Shown here: in pieces, positions 1 to 6,047 of the stretch
How the letters are laid out: every line of letters starts with the position of its first letter
Numbering within the stretch: position 1 is the stretch's first letter
Source of the DNA: Caulobacter sp.
Lineage (GTDB): Bacteria; Pseudomonadota; Alphaproteobacteria; Caulobacterales; Caulobacteraceae
Direction: 5' to 3'
DNA length: 6,047 bases
Assembly (NCBI GenBank): GCA_014378155.1
Contig: JACMOF010000074.1
Coordinates: 1-6,047 of the forward strand
Position numbers and translations under genes: made by a program
Notes under the pieces: model-generated
Databases searched by the model: none
The model's input: only the letters and a program-made list of their open reading frames with translations
What the model was told of the DNA's origin: nothing

Positions 1-354
1 CCGGTAGGCGGCCCTGTTAAGGCCTAGCCGGATGACCGGTTCGCCGTTTCCGACGAGGGCCGGCGCCGGGGGACGCGGATCCAGAAGACACGCACGCCGC
101 TTCCCCAGCTGCCGCCGCCGGCCAGGGGGCTCCCCTACGATGGGAGTCCCCGGACACGCTGAAGTAACCCCCTTCAGCCCAGTCCCGCTCGATCGCCCCC
201 CGCCGCCGCATCGGTCGCTGGCCATGCGCCCTTTCCTCGCGACGAGGTGAGAGAAGGATACGGGCGCCGGGAGTCACGGAGGATAAGTCTTTTTCAGGCG
301 TTGATTTTGCTTGGGAAACACGGCGGGAGACGGGAGCATGGATTTGTTTCTTGT
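1..354. other. Intergenic stretch without a convincing gene
   Basis: No gene can be supported here. All three plus-strand frames entering from the left edge stop within the first 27 bases, so no gene enters from that side on the plus strand. The short open frames inside are rich in Arg, Pro and Gly, have no recognisable domain and no clear ribosome binding site, and look like by-products of high GC. No tRNA, SRP RNA, RNase P or tmRNA core motif was found on either strand. The stretch contains the hairpin pair at 125-178 and a small 5-bp hairpin, CCTCG/CGAGG, at 235-247. It may be the untranslated region of a gene outside the window or hold an unrecognised RNA. Confidence 0.6.
125..178. other. 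Two adjacent hairpins, possible structured RNA
   Basis: The first hairpin pairs 125-134 with 142-151: ten base pairs around a 7-nt loop, including one G-T pair (129/147). That pair would be a G-U wobble in plus-strand RNA but a C-A mismatch in minus-strand RNA, which weakly favours a plus-strand transcript. The second is a perfect 7-bp stem, GCTGAAG (158-164) with CTTCAGC (172-178), around a 7-nt loop. Only 6 nt separate the two. Neither is followed by a T tract on either strand, so they do not look like intrinsic terminators. I do not recognise an RNA family. Confidence 0.4.
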
Positions 355-474
355 CCCTCCCCTTATGGGGAGGGTGGCGGCGAAGCCGACGGGTGGGGCT
401 CCGGCGCCCGGCGCTCCATGCGGCCAGCTCCCCCCACCCGACCCCTTCGGGGCCACCCTCCCGCGAGGGGAGGG
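355..474. repeat. Nested palindromic intergenic repeat
   Basis: Two arms, 355-398 (44 nt) and 432-474 (43 nt), are imperfect inverted copies of each other around a 33-nt spacer. Each arm also folds on its own into two small hairpins. The left arm has CCCTCCCC/GGGGAGGG (355-362 with 367-374) and CGGC-GAA-GCCG (378-388). The right arm has CCCC-TTC-GGGG (442-452) and CCCTCCC/GGGAGGG (456-462 with 468-474). The arms differ mainly in the hairpin loop and in swapped base pairs that keep the stems intact. This resembles the abundant GC-rich palindromic intergenic elements of alphaproteobacteria, REP-like or MITE-like; that assignment is from memory of the class, not from a search. It lies just past the 3' end of the peptidase gene, so it would be in its mRNA tail. 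There it could protect the 3' end or slow transcription, but no T tract follows it in the gene's direction. No clear target-site duplication is seen. Confidence 0.75.
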
Positions 475-495
475 AAGGATATGTTCTTTTGGCGA

Positions 496-2724
496 CTACT
501 TCCCCTTCAACTGGCGATCGAAGAAGTCCAGGTGGGTCTTCAGCACGTGCAGGCCCTTGGTACGGCTGCCGGGGGCGCTGTGGCGCTCGCCGGGATAGAG
601 CATCATCTCGAACGGCGTGGCGTTCTTCTGCAGGGCCGCGATCAGGCGGGTGCTGTTCTCGAAGATCACGTTGTCATCGGCCATGCCATGCAGCAGCAGC
701 AAGCTGTTGGGCTTGAGGTTCTTCAGGCGATTGAGCGCGTCGGACCTGGCATAGCCGTCCTTGTTCTCGTCCGGCTTGCCCATGAACTGCTCGGTATAGT
801 GGGTGTCGTACAGGCCCCAGGCCGTGGGCGGGGCGCCAGCCGCGCCGGCCTTGAACGGGGTGTCGGGCGCCGTCATCAGCATCAGGGTCATGAACCCGCC
901 GTATGACCAGCCCATGACACCCAAATTCCCGGCGTCGACATAGGCCAGGGTCTGCAGGAACTTGGCCCCCACCAACTGGTCGTCGACCTCCACCGTCCCC
1001 ATGCGCCGGTCCAGCGCCCGCTTGAACTTGGCCGAGCGGTTGGTGCTGCCGCGGTTGTCCAGCTTGAAGATGACGTAGCCGTCTTCGAGATAGGGCCGCT
1101 CGCGCACGCTTTGCCAACCCTTGTTCACCGTCTGGGCGTGCGGGCCGCCATAGACCGAAACGATGGCCGGGTATTTCTTCGCCGGATCGAAGCCGATCGG
1201 CTTGAGGATCTCGTAGTGTAGCACCTCGCCGTCGGCGGCCTTCAGCACGCCGTATTCCGGAACCGGCAGGGTCGCGGCATAGGGCCAGTAGGGATGGCCC
1301 TCGGCCAGCCTGTTTTCCTCGATCCAGCGCACGCGCTGCCCGTCGGGCGCGTAGAGCGCGGTCTGGGGCGGGGTCTTGATGTCGCTATACCTGCCGGCGA
1401 AGGCGCCGTTGGGGGCGACCTTGGCGCTCCACCAGCCGCCGGCCGAGGTCAGGGCCTTGGGCGCGCCATTCTTTCCGCTGGCGGGCTTCCCGTAGGAGAC
1501 TTCGTATATGCGGCGCTCCAGCGGCGTCTCGATCGAGGCGCTGAAGATCGCCACCTTGCGGGCCTCGTCGACGCCTTCCAGGTCGGCCATGGGCCAGTCG
1601 CCCTTGGTGACCTGGGCGATCAACTTGCCGGTGGCGGCGTGGTGATAGAGGTGCTTGTAGCCAGACTTCTCCGACGACCACAGGAAGCTGCCGTCTTTCA
1701 ACGGCTTGAAATCGTCGTTCAGCTCCAGCCAGTGGGCGTCGGTCTCGGTCAGGATCGTCTTGCCCACGCCCGTCGCGGGGTCATAGGCGATTAGCTCGAG
1801 CGTCTTCTGATCGCGGGCCTGGCGCTGGACATAGAGAGTCTTGCCGTCGGCCGACCAGTCGACGCGGGCCAGATAGATGTCCTTGTTCGAACCCAGGTCG
1901 ATTTGGATGGTCTTGCCCGAAGCCATGTCCTGGACGAACAGGTCGACCACGGCGTTGGGACGGCCGGCGCGCGGATAGCGCTGCTCGACCACCGTGGCGC
2001 CGCCCGGACCGATGTCGGCGCGCGGCACGATATCGACGCCGCTCTCATCGACGCGGGTATAGGCGATGCTCGTTTCGTTGGGGTTCCACCAGTAGCCGGT
2101 GAAACGGTCCATTTCCTCCTGAGCGACGAACTCGGCCACGCCGAACGACAGAGCGTCCTTGCCGCCAGCGGTCAAGGCCTTCTCGGCGCCGCCGGTGATC
2201 GGCTTGATGTAGAGGTTCTGGTCGCGGACATAGGAGACGAAACCGCCCTTGGGCGAGACCTTGGCGTCGACTTCGTCGCCGGGGGTCTCGGTCAGCCGGC
2301 TGACCTTGCCGTTTGCGACGCTGTCCAGATAGAGGTCGCCGTCCAGCGGCACGAGGATGAAGCGGCCCTGGCTGTCCCAGCTATATTCGACGATGCCGCG
2401 GGCCGAGACGCGGGCCCGTTCGCGGCGGGCCAGCTCGGCTTCCGACAGCGCCTTGGCGCCCGAGGACAGGGCCGCCGAGTCGATCAGGCGATAGGGCTCG
2501 CCGCCCGCCACGTCGGCCGCCCACAGGTCCTGGACATTGGCCGCGTCGGCCTTGCCCTTCAGATAGGTGACGCGCTTGCCGTCCGGCGACAGGGCTACGC
2601 CCTTGGCGGTGGGGCCCGACAGGGCCGGATCGGCGAAAACGCGTTCGGGGGTGAGGTTTTGCGCCAGGACCGGCGAGGAGAGGGCGAGGGCGGCCGTGAT
2701 GGCCAGGAGCGAGGGTCTGATCAT
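496..2724 (-). CDS. Secreted dipeptidyl-peptidase IV-type S9 serine peptidase
   Basis: This 742-residue protein should release N-terminal Xaa-Pro (and probably Xaa-Ala) dipeptides from peptides in the periplasm. A Sec signal peptide covers residues 1-21 (basic start, hydrophobic core, likely cut after VLA-21). A beta-propeller spans about 30-470 and an alpha/beta-hydrolase domain about 490-742. Visible active-site features are the nucleophile Ser607 in GWSYGG, Asp683 in HGMADDN, His715 in ERH, and Tyr525 in VYGGP as the oxyanion residue. The pair Glu203-Glu204 in AQEEMDR, followed by YWWNPN, is the motif that grips the substrate amino terminus in true DPP IV enzymes and separates them from prolyl oligopeptidases and acylaminoacyl peptidases. 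Length matches bacterial DPP IV. The start is set by the signal peptide; the Shine-Dalgarno sequence is weak. The gene follows the receptor gene in the same direction but behind a terminator, so it probably has its own promoter, which I could not identify. No frameshift or missing catalytic residue is seen. Confidence 0.95.
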   Translation of the reverse strand: MIRPSLLAITAALALSSPVLAQNLTPERVFADPALSGPTAKGVALSPDGKRVTYLKGKADAANVQDLWAADVAGGEPYRLIDSAALSSGAKALSEAELARRERARVSARGIVEYSWDSQGRFILVPLDGDLYLDSVANGKVSRLTETPGDEVDAKVSPKGGFVSYVRDQNLYIKPITGGAEKALTAGGKDALSFGVAEFVAQEEMDRFTGYWWNPNETSIAYTRVDESGVDIVPRADIGPGGATVVEQRYPRAGRPNAVVDLFVQDMASGKTIQIDLGSNKDIYLARVDWSADGKTLYVQRQARDQKTLELIAYDPATGVGKTILTETDAHWLELNDDFKPLKDGSFLWSSEKSGYKHLYHHAATGKLIAQVTKGDWPMADLEGVDEARKVAIFSASIETPLERRIYEVSYGKPASGKNGAPKALTSAGGWWSAKVAPNGAFAGRYSDIKTPPQTALYAPDGQRVRWIEENRLAEGHPYWPYAATLPVPEYGVLKAADGEVLHYEILKPIGFDPAKKYPAIVSVYGGPHAQTVNKGWQSVRERPYLEDGYVIFKLDNRGSTNRSAKFKRALDRRMGTVEVDDQLVGAKFLQTLAYVDAGNLGVMGWSYGGFMTLMLMTAPDTPFKAGAAGAPPTAWGLYDTHYTEQFMGKPDENKDGYARSDALNRLKNLKPNSLLLLHGMADDNVIFENSTRLIAALQKNATPFEMMLYPGERHSAPGSRTKGLHVLKTHLDFFDRQLKGK

Positions 2725-2815
2725 GGCGTGGGACGCTAGAGGTGCGTGGGGCGGTTGTCAGCAGGGAAAGTTAGCGTCTGTCCGCCCACCTAGCAGGGCA
2801 AGTGTTCGCCGCACG

Positions 2816-2844
2816 AAAAAGGGCCGGGATCGCTCCCGGCCCTT
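2816..2844 (-). terminator. Intrinsic terminator of the receptor gene
   Basis: On the minus strand a perfect 9-bp GC-rich stem, GGGCCGGGA (2834-2842 read in reverse) with TCCCGGCCC (2821-2829 read in reverse), closes a 4-nt loop and is followed at once by five T residues (2820-2816). It begins about 24 nt after the receptor stop codon. The plus strand has no T run after the stem, so it works in one direction only. It separates the receptor transcript from the peptidase gene downstream. Confidence 0.92.
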
Positions 2845-2867
2845 CGCTCATTTCGGGCGATGAACGC

Positions 2868-5240
2868 CTAGAAGGCCTTCTTCACCGTCACGAACCCTTG
2901 GCGCGGCGGCGCCGTCAGCACCGTCTGAGCCGTGCCGGCGGCGTCATTATTGGCGAAACCGCCCGAACCAATGGTGGAGATATAGTCCTTGTCGGTCAGG
3001 TTGGTGATGTTGGCCTGGATTTCCAGACCCTTGGTCCAGACATTGTCATCAGGAAACCGATAGCCGACCGTCAGGTCCGCCACGGTGGTTGAAGGCGCCT
3101 GACCACCGATGTTTTCGTAGGTGTAGTAGCGCTTGTCGGTATAGGCGACGCCTAGCTTGCCGTAGAAGCCGCTTTGCTCGAACGACACTTCGCCCTTGAA
3201 GATGTTCTTGGGCGTGTTGACGACGGTCTTGTCCTTTGTTCTGGCCTTGATCGTGCCGTCTGCGGCGACGACGTCGTCCTCGTACTTCGAGTCGTTATAG
3301 GAGTAGGCGCCGTACAGCGACCAGGCGTCAGACAGGCGATAGGTTCCAGCCAGTTCCAAGCCCTTGGTCTCGACCGAACCGACGTTCGACAGCACCGGCG
3401 CGTTGCCTTGGATCGTCGCGCCTTGAGCCAAGGCCAGCAGGCGGTCATCGAAGGCGACGTGATAGAAGGCCGCCACGCCCTGAAAGCGCTCGTTGTGGTA
3501 GCGGGCGCCCAGTTCGATGGTCTTGGAGCTTTCCGGGTTCAAGGTTTTGGCGATGTAGTCGACTCGAGCCTGGCTTTGCGAGGCGAACGGACCGGACGTG
3601 GCCGCCGAGACATAGGCGCCCATGTTCTCCGTATAGCCGGCAAACAGCTCTCCGCCGTTTTTCAGATCGTAGACCGCGCCGAACTGCGGCAGGAAGCTGT
3701 CCTTGGACTCGATCTTGCCCGACAGGGGAGAGCCGACCACGGTCTTGACGCCGTTCTCGACCTTGATGGCCTTGAAGCCGAAATTGACCTTCAGAGCATC
3801 CGTCGCGGTCCAGGTGTCTTCGATATGGGCCGTCGTGGTCTTGGTGTCGAAACTGTACTGCCACTGGGTGAAGAACGGGTTGGACTGGAAGTCCAGCGCG
3901 TCGCGCGAAGGCGCCGCGGCGGTCTCGGCGTAGAAGCGGCGTGCCTGGTTGAAGTCGTTCTGCTCGGTCCAGAACCCGCCGCTGACGATGTGGGCGCCCA
4001 GATCGACGGCTAGTTCGGCGATCAGGCCCTTGCGGTCGATATCGTACTCAGTGGAGCGGATCGATAGGGGGGCGGCCGTCGAACCCGCAGTTCCGAAGCC
4101 GGGGCTGGGCACATACGGCGTGTACCACAGGCCCTGACCCTGGTTGGTGTGACCATAGGCGGTGGCGGTGAGGCGGACCTTGTCGGTGATCGGCAGGTTC
4201 AGTCCCAGGCCGTAGAGGTCATCGTCGCGGATGCCGGCCCCGGCGTAATAGGAGTCGTCAACGCACTTGACCGGCGCCGGATAGGGATTCGTCCCCGTGC
4301 CCGTGTAGCAGCCGTTGCCGTCCAGCCGGGCCGAGCCGGCGGTGTAGTTCGCGGGGTTCAGATAGGCAGCCGCCGTGGACACCGCCGCCGCCCAGTTGGG
4401 CTGGAAATTGTCCCAGTCGCGGCCCAAGCGCTTGATCATGTCGAACGACAGGTCTTGGTAGTCTTGCTCGCGGCGCTCCGAGCGATTGTAGAAGGCGGTC
4501 AAGTCGCCCTCGCCGATCGGCAAAACGACCTTGAGGTCATATTGGCGCTGCTTCTGCTCGCCGCCGCCCTTCCACTTGTCGGTGTTCTGGTCGGCGATCG
4601 ACAGATAGCCGCGCAGGCCGCCCAGACCGGCGATGGCGCCACTGTCGACGCGGCCGAACAGCCGGTACATGCTTTCCGAACCCGCTGTAGCGTTGATCTG
4701 AGCGCCGAAGGCTTCGGAGGGATCGCGCGAGAAGAACTGCAGCGTACCGCCCAGGTTCGAGGTCGAGGCGGTGCCCAGCGCGCCGGCGCCCTGCGCCAGT
4801 TCAACCCGCCCGATGTCCTCGCTGGCGATGGCGCGGCTGATGTGTAGGCCGTTGTGGTTGCCGTAGCTCATGTCGCCTAGCGGCACGCCGTCCAGGGTGA
4901 AGCCCAGCTGGTTCTGATTGAAGCCGCGGATCGAGATGCGGGTCGACCATTCATAGGCGCCGAAGGCGTCGGCCGACTGGAAGGTCACGCCCGGAAGCTT
5001 GTCGATCGCCTTCAGCGGGCTGCTGCCGGCGGCTTCAAGCAGCAATTGCTCAGTCTTGAGGGTCTGGACCTGCCGGCTCTGACCTTGGCCCAACACGACG
5101 ACGGCGTCGACTTCGTTGGCGTCGGCCGGAGCGTCGGCGCCGGGCGCTGGCGTGGCGGCGGAGACGGTCTCGGCGGCGAGGGCGGGCGCGGCCAGCAACA
5201 GCGCGCAGGCGGCGGCGCCCAGCATCAGGTGTTGTTTCAT
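2868..5240 (-). CDS. TonB-dependent outer-membrane receptor
   Basis: A 790-residue active transporter of the outer membrane, powered by TonB-ExbB-ExbD. A Sec signal peptide covers about residues 1-22 (cut after ALA). A Pro/Ala-rich linker leads to a candidate TonB box, VDAVVVLG (44-51). The plug domain, about 60-175, contains SPLKAIDKLPGVTF (74-87), SIRGFNQNQLGFTLDGVPLG (103-122) and a GRVELAQGAGALG segment near 144-156. The rest is a 22-strand-type beta-barrel with many alternating aromatic strands. Near the C-terminus NITNLTDKDY (744-753) is the usual final receptor motif, and the protein ends in Phe790, the outer-membrane insertion signal. Two cysteines, 311 and 326, lie in a probable external loop and may form a disulfide. 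There is no extra N-terminal signalling domain, so it is not a FecA-type transducer. The substrate cannot be read from sequence: siderophore, vitamin, sugar or peptide remain possible. A weak GGGGA lies 7 nt before the ATG. A terminator follows the stop codon. Confidence 0.96.
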   Translation of the reverse strand: MKQHLMLGAAACALLLAAPALAAETVSAATPAPGADAPADANEVDAVVVLGQGQSRQVQTLKTEQLLLEAAGSSPLKAIDKLPGVTFQSADAFGAYEWSTRISIRGFNQNQLGFTLDGVPLGDMSYGNHNGLHISRAIASEDIGRVELAQGAGALGTASTSNLGGTLQFFSRDPSEAFGAQINATAGSESMYRLFGRVDSGAIAGLGGLRGYLSIADQNTDKWKGGGEQKQRQYDLKVVLPIGEGDLTAFYNRSERREQDYQDLSFDMIKRLGRDWDNFQPNWAAAVSTAAAYLNPANYTAGSARLDGNGCYTGTGTNPYPAPVKCVDDSYYAGAGIRDDDLYGLGLNLPITDKVRLTATAYGHTNQGQGLWYTPYVPSPGFGTAGSTAAPLSIRSTEYDIDRKGLIAELAVDLGAHIVSGGFWTEQNDFNQARRFYAETAAAPSRDALDFQSNPFFTQWQYSFDTKTTTAHIEDTWTATDALKVNFGFKAIKVENGVKTVVGSPLSGKIESKDSFLPQFGAVYDLKNGGELFAGYTENMGAYVSAATSGPFASQSQARVDYIAKTLNPESSKTIELGARYHNERFQGVAAFYHVAFDDRLLALAQGATIQGNAPVLSNVGSVETKGLELAGTYRLSDAWSLYGAYSYNDSKYEDDVVAADGTIKARTKDKTVVNTPKNIFKGEVSFEQSGFYGKLGVAYTDKRYYTYENIGGQAPSTTVADLTVGYRFPDDNVWTKGLEIQANITNLTDKDYISTIGSGGFANNDAAGTAQTVLTAPPRQGFVTVKKAF

Positions 5241-5254
5241 GATTGGATCCCCAC

Positions 5255-5282
5255 GCCGGCGCTCAGGGAGAGCGGCGCCGGC
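5255..5282. promoter_or_regulatory. Inverted repeat in the receptor leader
   Basis: The perfect 8-bp arms GCCGGCGC (5255-5262) and GCGCCGGC (5275-5282) flank a 12-nt loop. The near arm is 14 bp upstream of the receptor ATG and close to its weak Shine-Dalgarno sequence. If transcribed, the hairpin could limit ribosome access; as DNA it could be an operator. Its role is inferred from position only. Confidence 0.4.
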
Positions 5283-5332
5283 TTAGGAACCTCGGGTAAC
5301 AGCGCTGCGCGACAGTCCTTTGACGCTTTCGT

Positions 5333-5365
5333 GTCGGGTTTCCGACGGCGGCGCGACGCCGCCGT
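5333..5365. promoter_or_regulatory. Two overlapping inverted repeats in the divergent intergenic region
   Basis: The perfect hairpin ACGGCGGCG-CGA-CGCCGCCGT (5345-5365, 9-bp stem, 3-nt loop) overlaps by two bases a smaller one, GTCGG-GTTT-CCGAC (5333-5346). No T tract follows on either strand, so a terminator role is unlikely. They lie about midway between the receptor and ettA starts, where a regulator binding site or leader structure would fit. Simple GC-rich triplet content (GGC/GCC) makes chance formation possible. Confidence 0.35.
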
Positions 5366-5389
5366 GACGCTCCGCCACGACCGCCGACA

Positions 5390-5418
5390 TTGCGCAATCC
5401 CGCCCCGGGGGCTATCTG
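5390..5418 (+). promoter_or_regulatory. Candidate promoter of ettA
   Basis: TTGCGC (5390-5395) and TATCTG (5413-5418) are separated by 17 bp, the optimal sigma-70 spacing. The second box lies in GCTATC, which resembles the GCTA core of Caulobacter housekeeping promoters. It would give a leader of roughly 40 nt. The first box lies in the perfect 10-bp palindrome ATTGCGCAAT (5389-5398), so a dimeric regulator could compete for it. Both boxes match the consensus only partly. Confidence 0.3.
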
Positions 5419-5463
5419 AGCGCCCGACCCCCCGATCCGATACGCAAGAGGCCGACGCCCCCC

Positions 5464-6047
5464 ATGGCTCAGCAATATATTTTCCAGATGCAGGGCCTCA
5501 CCAAGGCCTTCCCCGGTGGCAAGAAGATCTTCGAGAACATCTGGCTGTCGTTCTATTCCGACGCCAAGATCGGCGTCGTGGGCGTCAACGGCTCGGGCAA
5601 ATCGACCCTGCTGAAGATCATGGCTGGCCTGGACGACCAGTTTTCGGGCGAGGCCAAGGCCGCTGAGGGCATCCGTCGGGGCTACCTGCCGCAGGAGCCG
5701 GTGCTGGATCCGACCAAGGACGTCTGGGGCAATGTCATCGCCGACTGCGAGGACAAGCTGATCTTCGACAAGTACAACGAGATCGCCAACCGGCTCGGCG
5801 AGGACTATTCCGACGAGCTGATGGAGGAGATGACCAAGCTCCAGGAGATCATCGACGCCCGCGACCTGTGGGACATCGACTCCAAGGTCGAGATGGCCAT
5901 CAACGCCCTGCGCTGCCCGCCCAACGACGCCAGCATCGAAGACCTGTCGGGCGGTGAAAAGCGCCGCATCGCCCTGGCGCGCCTGCTGCTCAGCAAGCCC
6001 GACATCATGCTGCTGGACGAACCCACCAACCACCTGGACGCCGAGTC
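5464..6047 (+). CDS. ettA: Energy-dependent translational throttle protein EttA (5' part)
   Basis: The first 194 residues of a protein of about 555, cut by the right edge of the window. EttA is a soluble ABC-F ATPase that binds the ribosomal E site and gates entry into elongation according to the ATP/ADP ratio. The first ATP-binding domain is essentially complete: Walker A GVNGSGKST (40-48), Q-loop Gln77 in YLPQEP, signature LSGGE (161-165), and Walker B MLLDEPTNHLD (182-192) with catalytic Glu186. Between the Q-loop and the signature, an acidic helical insertion at about 95-135 corresponds to the arm that contacts the ribosome and L1 stalk. The N-terminus QYIFQM.GLTK..PGGKKIF is typical of EttA rather than of Uup, YheS or YbiT. 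There is no signal peptide or membrane segment. The ATG at 5464 fits the family N-terminus; AAGAGG at 5446-5451 is a plausible but rather distant (12 nt) ribosome binding site. It is divergent from the receptor gene. Confidence 0.95.
   Translation, partial: MAQQYIFQMQGLTKAFPGGKKIFENIWLSFYSDAKIGVVGVNGSGKSTLLKIMAGLDDQFSGEAKAAEGIRRGYLPQEPVLDPTKDVWGNVIADCEDKLIFDKYNEIANRLGEDYSDELMEEMTKLQEIIDARDLWDIDSKVEMAINALRCPPNDASIEDLSGGEKRRIALARLLLSKPDIMLLDEPTNHLDAE

Noticed and set aside
79..100. Possible B12-box-like sequence of a cobalamin riboswitch (CCAGAAGACACGC)
   Set aside because: The match is partial, the other conserved blocks (GGGAAG and CCACTG types) are absent at the right distance upstream, and no cobalamin gene follows on that strand.
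274..456. Small minus-strand open frame of 60 codons and overlapping plus-strand frames across the palindromic repeat
   Set aside because: The peptide is mostly translation of the repeat (Gly, Pro, Ala-rich) with no independent sign of coding.
355..474. Palindromic repeat as an intrinsic terminator of the peptidase gene
   Set aside because: The stems are strong, but no T tract follows in the minus-strand direction, so a classic intrinsic terminator is not supported; other roles remain open.
1903..2739. Long plus-strand open frame (278 codons) opposite the peptidase gene
   Set aside because: It is antisense to a gene with an intact signal peptide and catalytic residues, has no domain, and is rich in Gly, Arg, Ala and Val, as expected from the reverse complement of a GC-rich gene.
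2768..2775. GCTAACTT on the minus strand as a -10 element for the peptidase gene
   Set aside because: The nearest TTG-type box lies at the wrong distance, so no complete promoter can be assembled.
3174..4847. Plus-strand open frames (279 and 232 codons) opposite the receptor gene
   Set aside because: They are antisense to a complete receptor with all family motifs, and show no domain, signal peptide or ribosome binding site. High GC explains their length.
5320..5325. TTGACG, a perfect -35 box for Caulobacter-type housekeeping promoters
   Set aside because: No acceptable -10 element is found at 16-18 bp, nor a GCTA-type box at the shorter spacing.
5263..6033. Minus-strand open frame of 256 codons over the start of ettA
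   Set aside because: The opposite strand encodes all motifs of the first EttA ATPase domain, so this frame is a shadow.

Overview
The window looks like chromosomal DNA of a GC-rich Gram-negative alphaproteobacterium, most likely in or near the Caulobacteraceae (Caulobacter, Phenylobacterium or Brevundimonas). This is an inference. It rests on high GC with strong G/C preference at third codon positions, a large TonB-dependent receptor beside a periplasmic peptidase, the style of the EttA protein, and an intergenic palindrome of a kind I associate with these genomes. No phage, plasmid, transposase or CRISPR signal is visible.

Layout from left to right. Positions 1-495 hold no convincing gene. 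They contain a pair of neighbouring hairpins (125-178) and a 120-bp nested palindromic repeat (355-474) that ends about 21 bp beyond the stop codon of the first gene. Positions 496-2724 (minus strand) encode a complete secreted dipeptidyl-peptidase IV-type serine peptidase of family S9. A 143-bp gap follows, carrying a textbook intrinsic terminator (2816-2844) that serves the next gene. Positions 2868-5240 (minus strand) encode a complete TonB-dependent outer-membrane receptor. A 223-bp divergent intergenic region (5241-5463) is rich in inverted repeats. From 5464 to the right edge (plus strand) lies the first third of EttA, an ABC-F translation factor.

The receptor and the peptidase point the same way, with the receptor upstream. 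The strong terminator between them argues that they are mostly separate transcription units. Both products are exported: the receptor would bring a substrate across the outer membrane into the periplasm, and the peptidase would cleave Xaa-Pro dipeptides from peptides there. A shared role in peptide uptake is possible but not shown. EttA is a cytoplasmic housekeeping factor and probably unrelated to them.

The protein-coding content is ordinary. The items most worth a second look are non-coding: the nested palindrome with paired compensatory changes between its arms, and the dense inverted repeats in the divergent promoter region. I found no evidence for a new multi-gene system.
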